Source of the DNA: JBHJHK01 sp050330975
Lineage (GTDB): Bacteria > Pseudomonadota > Gammaproteobacteria > Competibacterales > Competibacteraceae
Direction of reading: 5' to 3'
DNA: 34,271 nt
NCBI GenBank assembly: GCA_050330975.1
Contig: JBHJHK010000203.1
Span: 1 to 34,271 of the forward strand
This document shows, piece after piece, positions 25,509 through 32,596 of the stretch; the stretch's first letter is position 1, and every line of letters starts with the position of its first letter. A model generated the notes under the pieces. That model was given only the letters and a program-made list of their open reading frames with translations, made no database searches and had not been told where the DNA came from. A program made the position numbers and the translations under genes.

Positions 25509-26946
25509 GGGGGTCCACCACCGGAAACACCCGAGGGGAGAGGGTATCGACGTCCCGCTTGGCCCAATCGCGCTCGTGGGCTGTGGCCATGGCTTGTGCC
25601 TGGGCCCGGTTGAGGGCCTCCAAGGCCGGTTCCAAGTCGATGTGGCGCAATTGGCCGTTCTCCACCACCCGTTGCCCCGCCACAAAGACGTCGCGGATGG
25701 GACGATCCGACGCCGAGTGGATCAGGCTGCGCAGGGGATCCCGCAGGGGCTGCATGGCCGGGTGGCCGACGTCCACCAGGGAAAAATCGGCGCAACACCC
25801 GGGGGCAATGCGCCCGAGGTCCGGACGCTTGAGAAGGCCGGCGCCGCCGATGGTGGCGGCGTTAAAAGCGAGCTGTGTGGAACCCGCCTGGTAATCTCCC
25901 ACCAATACCCGGGGAATCAATGCCGCCAGGCGCTGTTCGTCCACCATGTTGTGGGGAAAGGTATCGGTGCCAAGACCCACGGGGACACCGGCGGCCACAT
26001 AGCGTCCCAGAGTGTTCAAGGCGATGCCCCGCCGGGCGAATATGGTGGGGCAGTGGGCCACCCCGGCCTTGGAACCCACCAGTAGCCCAAAGTCGTCGTG
26101 GTGGGGACGGTGGAGCCAGGGGTGGTCGTTGAGAAAAATGCCGTGGCCGATGATGAGTTCCGGCCCCAACAGCCCCAGGCGATCCAGATACTCAACGGGG
26201 GTCAAGCCGTGGCGGGTCATGATCTCGTTGAACTCCACCACGCTCTGGGCGGCGTGGATCTGCAGCGGCACCCCCCGGGCCTTGGCCTCGGCAAAGCTGT
26301 CCCGCAACAGCTCCGGGGTACAGGTATCGATCTGGGCCGGCCCCACCATGGCCGACAGCCGATCGCTGTCGTGTCCCAAGGCGCCATCGACGATATCCAA
26401 CGCCTCCTTCATGGCCCGCTCGCCGGCGACGGCGTCGAAGTGGTAGTCCACCGAATGGCCGTTGGCGGTGGACCAACTAGCCGAGCGGTACATGGGGCAC
26501 AACACCGCCCGAATGCCCGTGGCGAGCAGCTCTTCACCCCAGTTTTGCCTGGGCAGTGACAGGTCTACGAGGGTTGTGACCCCACTCTTGAGCAATTCCC
26601 CCACCGCCACCTGGGTGGCAGCTGTGGCGGCCTCGGGGGGAAGGCGAAACACCGGCATAAATTCGTAGAGGGAACTCTGCCCCAGGCGGACGCTACCCAT
26701 TTCCTCCAACAACCCCTTGTTACCGGGCTCCGAGGTGGGGTGGGCGTGGACGTTGACAAACCCCCGCATCACCATCAGGCCTCGACCTTCGAAGGTGCGG
26801 TCAGCGGTGCCGCGGTAGACGGGACCCCCGAAGGTAAACAGCCCCTCGTCGAACACCACGTCGGCATTGCGATAGTAGACGTGGGAGGCGCGGGTGACAT
26901 CCCACGCCACGACCCAAGAGGCGTTTTTGATCGCCGTGATAGCCAC
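25495..26946 (-). CDS. Amidohydrolase-superfamily deaminase/chlorohydrolase type (TrzA/AtzA/Ssn-like), operon 2
   Basis: A 483-residue metal-dependent hydrolase: an N-terminal beta sandwich, then a TIM barrel with HAH (H67, H69), H231 in QIHAAQS, H268 in IGHGIF and D328 in GLGTDTFPHN. The last segment is ALNRAQAQAMATAHERDW. The layout is that of the cytosine-deaminase/TrzA/AtzA branch, which hydrolyses C-N (or C-Cl) bonds of ring compounds. The usual HxxE glutamate after the third histidine is a glutamine-serine here (HAAQS), so the exact reaction may differ. It starts with GTG at 26946, with AGGA seven bases upstream. It has no signal peptide, so it acts on the solute after uptake. Confidence 0.9.
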   Translation of the reverse strand: MAITAIKNASWVVAWDVTRASHVYYRNADVVFDEGLFTFGGPVYRGTADRTFEGRGLMVMRGFVNVHAHPTSEPGNKGLLEEMGSVRLGQSSLYEFMPVFRLPPEAATAATQVAVGELLKSGVTTLVDLSLPRQNWGEELLATGIRAVLCPMYRSASWSTANGHSVDYHFDAVAGERAMKEALDIVDGALGHDSDRLSAMVGPAQIDTCTPELLRDSFAEAKARGVPLQIHAAQSVVEFNEIMTRHGLTPVEYLDRLGLLGPELIIGHGIFLNDHPWLHRPHHDDFGLLVGSKAGVAHCPTIFARRGIALNTLGRYVAAGVPVGLGTDTFPHNMVDEQRLAALIPRVLVGDYQAGSTQLAFNAATIGGAGLLKRPDLGRIAPGCCADFSLVDVGHPAMQPLRDPLRSLIHSASDRPIRDVFVAGQRVVENGQLRHIDLEPALEALNRAQAQAMATAHERDWAKRDVDTLSPRVFPVVDPRGSS

Positions 26947-26963
26947 GTTAGATCCTACCCATT

Positions 26964-26991
26964 GAGCTCGAGCTCATTTGAGCTTGAGCTC
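26964..26991. terminator. Hairpin straddling the stop codon of the operon 2 binding-protein gene
   Basis: GAGCTCGAGCTCA at 26964-26976 pairs with TGAGCTTGAGCTC at 26979-26991, with one G-T position on the plus strand (C-A on the minus RNA). TGAGCTCGAGCTCA (26963-26976) is also a perfect palindrome by itself. It spans the TGA stop (26974-26976) of the binding-protein gene and lies just before the amidohydrolase start. It has no U-tract, so it is more likely an mRNA-stabilising or attenuating structure than a full terminator. Confidence 0.45.
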
Positions 26992-28581
26992 GAGCCCTTT
27001 GTAGAACCCGGCGCCATAGATACCGTGGGCCTTGACGGGCTCTAGGCGTTGGTGAGCGGCGATAAACAACGGTTCGTGGGCCAAGGGGACCCACAGGGTG
27101 GCGTTGTGGACTTTCTCTTGCACCTGACCGTAGTATTGGGCCCGCTCGTCCTCGCTCAAAGCCGCACTGCCCGAGGCCAACCACACGTCGGTCTCCTCGG
27201 GGTCGTCCCAGTTCATCCGGTTGGGGGTGGGCATGTTGGCAGAGCGGAAATAGAGGTTGAGGGCGTCACCCGCCGAGACGTAGGGGTAGCTCATGGTAAA
27301 GACGTCGAACTCTTGGGTCTTGAGCTTACCCCAGGTGATGGTGGGGTCGGTGAGCTGCAAATCTAGCTCGACCCCCACCTGGCGCAGATCCGACTGCATG
27401 GCCTCCATGATCTGCCGCCACAAAGGGCTGTTAAAGCCATAAGCCACCAACGTCAGGGTCTCGCCGTCTTTGGTCCGCACCCCGTCTCCCTCCCGGGTCC
27501 AGCCAGCGGCATCGAGCAGTTGGTTGGCCTGGTCTATGTCATAGCTGAACTGGGACAACTCCATGTCGGCTTTGTAGTCCAGCACGTTGGGATGGATATA
27601 GGCATTGGCGGGTTCGGCGTGGCCGAAGAACAGGGCTTCGGCGATGGAGTCCACATCCACGGCCAAATTGATGGCCCGGCGCACCTGCTCGTCGGCGACG
27701 TTGTCCCGGGTGATCTTCATACCCACAAAGTAGGTCCAAAAGTACTGCTCGGCCTGGGTGACATTGACCGTGGGGGTGGCCCTGAGTTGCTCAATGGCCC
27801 AATAGGGCAGGTATTGGGTGGCGTCGGACTGACCGGTTTGAATAGCCGCCAGCCGGGGGCTTTCCTCGGGGGTGATTTGCCAGACAATCCGATCCACCTG
27901 GGGAGTTTGGTAGCTGAACTGGGGAGAGCCCCAGGTGTAGGCTTCGTGCTTGGTGAGGATGGTCTTATCCCGAGGCGTCCAGCTCTCAAAGCAAAATGGC
28001 CCCGTGGTATCGATGGCCTTGACGCCAAAATCCTGCCCCAGCTCTTCTGCCTGGTCGACATTGATGATGGTGTGGAACTGCTGGGCCATCTGGTACAAAA
28101 GCTCGGCGTAGGGTTCGTTGAGGCGCCATTCCACGGTGTAGTCATCGGTGGCCACCACCTCTTTGACATCCCCCGCCCGCCACTTGGTGACGCCGTTGGT
28201 CGCAGGGTCCAGCCAACGTTCGACGCTGGCCACCACATCATTCGCCGTGAAGGGCTTGCCAGAACAAAAGGTCACGTCTTCCCGGAGTTTAAAGGTGTAG
28301 ACCCGACCGTCGTCGGATATCGACCACTCGGTGGCGAGACCGGGTTGGATGGTCTTGAGGTCGTAGTCCAGGGTGACCAGGGTATCGCCGATCATAAACA
28401 AGATCTCCCCGGCGGCCCGGGCCGTGGAGGTGTGGGGGTCAAAGCGATCGGTGTCGACGACCCGCAGCAAGGTGACGGTGGACTGGGCTGCGGCCGAAAG
28501 CGTCGCTCCTGTGCCGATAATCAACCCCAAGAAGGGGATCAGCAGGGGGCCGAGGCGACGAAGAACAGGGGGTTGATACAT
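26974..28581 (-). CDS. ABC importer periplasmic substrate-binding protein, family 5, operon 2
   Basis: A 535-residue family 5 solute-binding protein. It has a signal peptide (LRRLGPLLIPFLGLIIGTGATLSAAAQS), then DTDRFDPHTSTARAAGEI, FCSGKPFTANDVVASVERW, TGPFCFESW, and VPLAHEPLFIAAHQ near the end. This belongs to the peptide/nickel-type receptors and is clearly diverged from the operon 1 protein, so a different ligand is likely. ATG at 28581 is chosen because GAGG lies eight bases upstream; a GTG one codon earlier is possible. It is unusual that the receptor gene sits after the permeases and before the amidohydrolase. Its product is usually needed in excess, and the hairpin at its end may serve that. 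Confidence 0.93.
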   Translation of the reverse strand: MYQPPVLRRLGPLLIPFLGLIIGTGATLSAAAQSTVTLLRVVDTDRFDPHTSTARAAGEILFMIGDTLVTLDYDLKTIQPGLATEWSISDDGRVYTFKLREDVTFCSGKPFTANDVVASVERWLDPATNGVTKWRAGDVKEVVATDDYTVEWRLNEPYAELLYQMAQQFHTIINVDQAEELGQDFGVKAIDTTGPFCFESWTPRDKTILTKHEAYTWGSPQFSYQTPQVDRIVWQITPEESPRLAAIQTGQSDATQYLPYWAIEQLRATPTVNVTQAEQYFWTYFVGMKITRDNVADEQVRRAINLAVDVDSIAEALFFGHAEPANAYIHPNVLDYKADMELSQFSYDIDQANQLLDAAGWTREGDGVRTKDGETLTLVAYGFNSPLWRQIMEAMQSDLRQVGVELDLQLTDPTITWGKLKTQEFDVFTMSYPYVSAGDALNLYFRSANMPTPNRMNWDDPEETDVWLASGSAALSEDERAQYYGQVQEKVHNATLWVPLAHEPLFIAAHQRLEPVKAHGIYGAGFYKGLELKLK

Positions 28582-28618
28582 CACACAGACCTCGTAGGGG
28601 CGGGTGGGAAAGGAATGG

Positions 28619-29557
28619 TCACGACTGGCGCAGACGGGGATCGAGGACGTCCCTCAGGGCGTCGCCGAGGACGTTGAATGCCAGGACGATGAGGAAAATC
28701 ATGATGCTTGGCACTGTGGCCACATGGGGGGCGAAGAACAAAAAATCCCGCCCGGCGGCGGCCATGGTGCCGAGTTCGGCCACTGGAGGCTGGGCGCCTA
28801 GGCCCAGAAAGCTCAAGGCCGCCCCCAGCAAAATGGTTTGGCCAAATTGGAGGGTGAGGTAGACCACGATGGCCGACAGACAGTTGAGGGTCAGATAACG
28901 CCACAGCAAGGCGGCATCGGAAAGCCCCACGGCCCTGCCCGCCTCCATGTACTCCTGGCGCATGACCACAAGGCCCGCACCGCGGCTGATGCGGGCGATG
29001 GGGGGCACGGCGGCGATGGCCAAGGCGATGGTGAGGCTCACCACCCCAGGGGATAGCACGGCGGCGATGGCCAGGCCAAACAGAATCGAGGGAAACGACA
29101 GCAGCACGTCCACCAGCCGCATGATGGGGTTGTCGAGTCTGCGGTAGAAGGCGGCGAGCAGCCCCAACATGGCGCCGATCAGCCCGCCACTCACAACTCC
29201 CACCAGGCCGATGACCAGGGTGGTGCGGATGCCGAACAAAAGCCGGGTCACCATATCCCGACCCTGTTCGTCGGTGCCGAGCCAGTACTCCCCCCCGGGG
29301 GGCCGCAGGCGAGACCGAAGGTCGTTGTCATAGGGGTCAAAGCCCGTGAGCCACGGGGCCATGACGGCCGCCAACACCACCAACAGCAAGAATCCCCCCG
29401 CCACCAGCCCCCCCGGATCCCGCAACAGCCGCCGCCAGGCGGGAGGGGTGAGGGGTAGGTCGTCGACGGGGGCAGAGATCGCCCCTTGGGTCGGGGCGAC
29501 GGTTTGGCCCCTCGTCGGGGCGGGGGAGTTGGGGGCGGAGAGCCCAGAGTGACTCAT
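28619..29557 (-). CDS. ABC importer permease, DppC type, operon 2
   Basis: A 312-residue DppC-type permease. A ~35-residue polar, proline-rich N-terminal tail precedes WRRLLRDPGGLVAGGFLLLVVLAAVMAPWL and FDPYDNDLRSRLRPPGGEYWLGTDEQGRDMVTRLLFG, the family hallmarks. The EAA loop is EYMEAGRAVGLSDAALLWRY, then SFLGLGAQPPVAELG and FNVLGDALRDVLDPRLR at the end. Its ATG overlaps the DppB-type stop (ATGA) and the receptor gene begins 37 bases after its end. Confidence 0.94.
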   Translation of the reverse strand: MSHSGLSAPNSPAPTRGQTVAPTQGAISAPVDDLPLTPPAWRRLLRDPGGLVAGGFLLLVVLAAVMAPWLTGFDPYDNDLRSRLRPPGGEYWLGTDEQGRDMVTRLLFGIRTTLVIGLVGVVSGGLIGAMLGLLAAFYRRLDNPIMRLVDVLLSFPSILFGLAIAAVLSPGVVSLTIALAIAAVPPIARISRGAGLVVMRQEYMEAGRAVGLSDAALLWRYLTLNCLSAIVVYLTLQFGQTILLGAALSFLGLGAQPPVAELGTMAAAGRDFLFFAPHVATVPSIMIFLIVLAFNVLGDALRDVLDPRLRQS

Positions 29558-30498
29558 GAACCGCCTCCTACGCGGGGATCGAGGTAGGCATAGAGGACGT
29601 CCACCACCAGGTTGACGGCGATAAAAGCCACGGCCAGCACCAAAATGGCCCCCTGGGCCAGGGGGAAGTCGCTGGCAGTGATGGCCCCCACGGCCAGGCG
29701 CCCCACTCCCGGCCAGGCGAACAGAGTTTCGGTGACCACGGCGCCTCCCAACAGAAATCCCACCTGGAGGCCCACCAGGGTCACAATGGGAATTAGGGCG
29801 TTTCGCAGGGCGTGGTGGAGTACCACCCGGCCCTCAGAAGCGCCCTTGGCCCGGGCGGTGCGGATAAAGTCCGCCCCCAGCACCTCCAATACGGCAGTGC
29901 GGGTCAAACGGGCCACGGGGCCGATGAAAATGGCCCCCAAGGTCAAGGCCGGCAACACGATATGGTTGAGTCCCTCCAGGGTCCACAAAGGCCCGCCCCG
30001 GCCTTGGAAGGGAAACAGCTGCCAGTGGAAACCCAAATACTGGATCAAGATCAAGCCAATCCAGAACACCGGCATGGAGACACCAGCCACGGACAGGGCC
30101 ATGATGGCGCGATCCAGGAGCCCGCCGCGGGTCACCGCCGCCAAGGTGCCCAACAAAATACCCAGGGGCACCGCCCAGATGAGGCTCGCCACCATCAACT
30201 CCACCGTGGGGCCGATGGTGTTGGCCAACTCCGAGGCCACGGCGGTATTGGAGATGATGGAGTAGCCCAAGTCCCCCTGGAGTACCCGGGCTAAGTAGAG
30301 GCCAAACTGGACGATGAGGGGCTGATCCAGGCCCAAGCGCTGGCGCAGCGCCTCGATATCGGCCTCGGTGGCCTCGGGGCCCGCCAGGATAATGGCCGGG
30401 TCGCTGGGTACCACCTGGAGTAGCAAAAACCCCACAAACAACACCCCCAACAGCACGGGAATGGAAATCAACAGCCGGTAGGTGATGTGCTGGAGCAC
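29554..30498 (-). CDS. ABC importer permease, DppB type, operon 2
   Basis: A 314-residue DppB-type permease: first helix LLISIPVLLGVLFVGFLLLQV, periplasmic IEALRQRLGLDQPLIVQFGLYL, EAA loop ADFIRTARAKGASEGRVVLHHALRNALIP, and the ending LYAYLDPRVGGG. It begins with GTG at 30498, with a strong ribosome binding site (GAGGTGAC, about five bases upstream). A short tandem repeat lies between that site and the end of the YtcJ-type gene. It is 44 bases downstream of that gene. Confidence 0.94.
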   Translation of the reverse strand: MLQHITYRLLISIPVLLGVLFVGFLLLQVVPSDPAIILAGPEATEADIEALRQRLGLDQPLIVQFGLYLARVLQGDLGYSIISNTAVASELANTIGPTVELMVASLIWAVPLGILLGTLAAVTRGGLLDRAIMALSVAGVSMPVFWIGLILIQYLGFHWQLFPFQGRGGPLWTLEGLNHIVLPALTLGAIFIGPVARLTRTAVLEVLGADFIRTARAKGASEGRVVLHHALRNALIPIVTLVGLQVGFLLGGAVVTETLFAWPGVGRLAVGAITASDFPLAQGAILVLAVAFIAVNLVVDVLYAYLDPRVGGGS

Positions 30499-30513
30499 GT
30501 CGGGTCACCTCGC

Positions 30514-30543
30514 GGGGATGGGGTGTATGGGGATGGGGCGTAT
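30514..30543. repeat. Two tandem 15-base units between YtcJ-type and DppB-type genes
   Basis: GGGGATGGGGTGTAT at 30514-30528 is followed directly by GGGGATGGGGCGTAT at 30529-30543, 14 of 15 bases identical. They fill most of the gap between the hydrolase stop and the permease ribosome binding site. The plus strand has runs of four Gs and the coding strand the matching C-runs. Confidence 0.8.
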
Positions 30544-32189
30544 CAAGTCACCTCCCCGGTGCGGTCAAAGACCACCTGGCCGTCTAGGAGGGTCAAATCG
30601 CAGACGGTGTTGAGGAGGTCCTCGGGGGCAAGATCAAAGAGGTCGGCGGACCACACCGCCACATCGGCCAACTGCCCCGGGGTCAAGGTGCCCTTGGTGG
30701 CTTCACAGAAACTGCCCCAAGCACCGCCGTGGGTGTAGGCGTGAAGGGCCTCGGCCAGGGTCACCCGTTGGTCTTCCCCCAAAACCCGGCCGCTTTGGGT
30801 TTTGCGGGTGATCATTTGATAGAGATTGGTGGCGGGCACGGGGCTACTCACCGGGGCGTCGGAGCTGGCGATGGGATGGCGCTCGTCGTCTAACCAACGG
30901 CGCAGGGGATAGGCCCCTTCGCTGCGGCTTGGCCCCAACACGTCCAGGTAGAGGTCGCCAAACTCGTACATAAAGATGGGCTGGGGGGCGGGGATCAACC
31001 CCAGTTCCGCCATGGCGCGATGGTGGCTTTCGGTGACAAAGCCGCAGTGTTCGATGCGATGGCGACGCTCGGCGAAGGCCTTGGCCTCCATGGCGCTGGC
31101 CCGTTGGGCGTGGTGGTAGGCCCGAATGGTCTGGTCGATGGCGGCATCGCCGATGGCGTGGATACTCACTTGAAAGCCCAGGGCGTGGTGGCCCGCCACC
31201 AGCTCGAACAAGGTGGCATCGTCGTAGATAAAAAGCCCCAAGCCTCCCTCGCCCCCCCAATAGGGCTCGGTCATGGCGGCGGTGCGCCCCCCGGCACTGC
31301 CGTCGGTAAACAGCTTGGCCGGGCCGATCTTCAATCTATCGTCCCCCGTGCCCGTCACATAACCGGCCTCCAGGGCCGATTTAGCGACGTTTTGGTCCGG
31401 GGCGGCCAACAGCGCCAGGTAGGCCCGCACTGGCAAGCGCTGCTGGGCCTTGGCCGCCAGGTAGGCCTCGAAATCCCCATAGCCCTCATTGAGGCCCACC
31501 CCGGCGTCCATCACCGAGGTGATTCCCAACGACAGCATCTTGAGGCCCCCGGCCTCGATGCCGCGGACCAGATCCTCGCGGCCTTTGGCGGGAATGGCGT
31601 TGGTGATGAGCTCTTGGGCTCGCTCTTGCATCAGCCCCGTCAGGCGGCCTTCGTGGCGCCCAAGGTGACCACCGGGCATGTCGGGGGTCTCCTCGTCGAG
31701 ACCCGCCAGGGCCATGGCCCGCGAATTGGCCACCCCCATATGGCCACAGGTGCGGCGTAGATACACCGGGTGATCGGGGGCCGCCCGATCCAGCTCATCT
31801 CGGGTGGGGTGGCGCTTGACATCCAGGGCAAAATGATCATAGCGGCCACCGGTGATCCACTGGTTGGGGGGCAGGTTGACCGTGCGGGCCTTGACCGCCT
31901 CGAGCAACCCCTCCAAGGTGCGCACCGCCGGGGGGCGAAGGTCGATCTCTTCTAGGGCCAATCCCAAGGGCAACAGGTGCTGATGGCCATCGTTGATGCC
32001 CGGGGTAGCCGCCCGGCCGCGGAGGTCTATTTGCCGGGTCCCTGGCCCGGCTAGGGCCTCGATATCTGTGGCCTTGCCCGCGGCCAAAATCCGGTTTTCT
32101 TTGATGGCTATGGCTTCGGTGATGCCCGAGGCGAGGCCGGTGAATATGCGGCCGTTAGTCAATACCACATCTGCACGAGGTTGTACCAC
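30543..32189 (-). CDS. YtcJ-type amidohydrolase (family 3), first gene of operon 2
   Basis: A 548-residue amidohydrolase of the YtcJ/NfdA branch. An N-terminal beta segment (ADVVLTNGRIFTG) is followed by the metal-binding INDGHQHLL (H69, H71), IGPAKLFTDGSAGGRTAAM, VSIHAIGDAAID, RHRIEHCGFV, ASSDAPV and the C-terminal KGTLTPGQLADVAVWSADLF, all characteristic. Known relatives hydrolyse N-formyl, N-acyl or similar amide bonds; the substrate here is unknown. The frame extends six codons to a TTG at 32207. GTG at 32189 is preferred because GGAG lies nine bases upstream. It has no signal peptide, so it acts in the cytoplasm. It heads the operon and is followed after 44 bases by the permease gene. 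Confidence 0.9.
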   Translation of the reverse strand: MVQPRADVVLTNGRIFTGLASGITEAIAIKENRILAAGKATDIEALAGPGTRQIDLRGRAATPGINDGHQHLLPLGLALEEIDLRPPAVRTLEGLLEAVKARTVNLPPNQWITGGRYDHFALDVKRHPTRDELDRAAPDHPVYLRRTCGHMGVANSRAMALAGLDEETPDMPGGHLGRHEGRLTGLMQERAQELITNAIPAKGREDLVRGIEAGGLKMLSLGITSVMDAGVGLNEGYGDFEAYLAAKAQQRLPVRAYLALLAAPDQNVAKSALEAGYVTGTGDDRLKIGPAKLFTDGSAGGRTAAMTEPYWGGEGGLGLFIYDDATLFELVAGHHALGFQVSIHAIGDAAIDQTIRAYHHAQRASAMEAKAFAERRHRIEHCGFVTESHHRAMAELGLIPAPQPIFMYEFGDLYLDVLGPSRSEGAYPLRRWLDDERHPIASSDAPVSSPVPATNLYQMITRKTQSGRVLGEDQRVTLAEALHAYTHGGAWGSFCEATKGTLTPGQLADVAVWSADLFDLAPEDLLNTVCDLTLLDGQVVFDRTGEVT

Positions 32190-32596
32190 GGACTGTTCTC
32201 CCAGCAACTGGGGCTTTTTGGCCTAGTTATAGTGGTTGTGGTGGGATCGCCCCAGGTCATGCCTTGGTCAATTCGATTATGCAAGGTTGACGCCAGGCCA
32301 CAAAAGATTCTTGGGTTACCCTAGAACTTGGGTCTAGACGGCGGAGAGAACGTTGTCAATGGCCAACCCAGGGGGCTTGAGTGCCTCTTTAGGGTGCGCC
32401 TTAGGGGAGCGCGGGGCAGGAGGAAGGCATCGGCCTAGGTGGCTTCACCCCTTGGAAAACACTTTTGAAAAAAACACCTTTCCGCTGCAGTGGTCTCAGC
32501 CGTATATTTGTGGTTGTCCATTTGCCCCTTCCCTCGAGGCCGGATCGCCGGTCGTAGGGTTGCTGTGGGAGGGGACGCTGTTCGAGAGACTAGAAA
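32190..32596. promoter_or_regulatory. Divergent intergenic region between operon 2 and the DUF4214 gene
   Basis: This gap of about 400 bases should contain the promoters of both operon 2 (minus) and the secreted protein (plus). TTGACG at about 32287-32292 resembles a -35 box but has no convincing -10 partner. A frame of 88 codons (32353-32619, TTG start) lies here without a good ribosome binding site or recognisable domain and is not called a gene. I see no clear operator or riboswitch. Confidence 0.4.
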
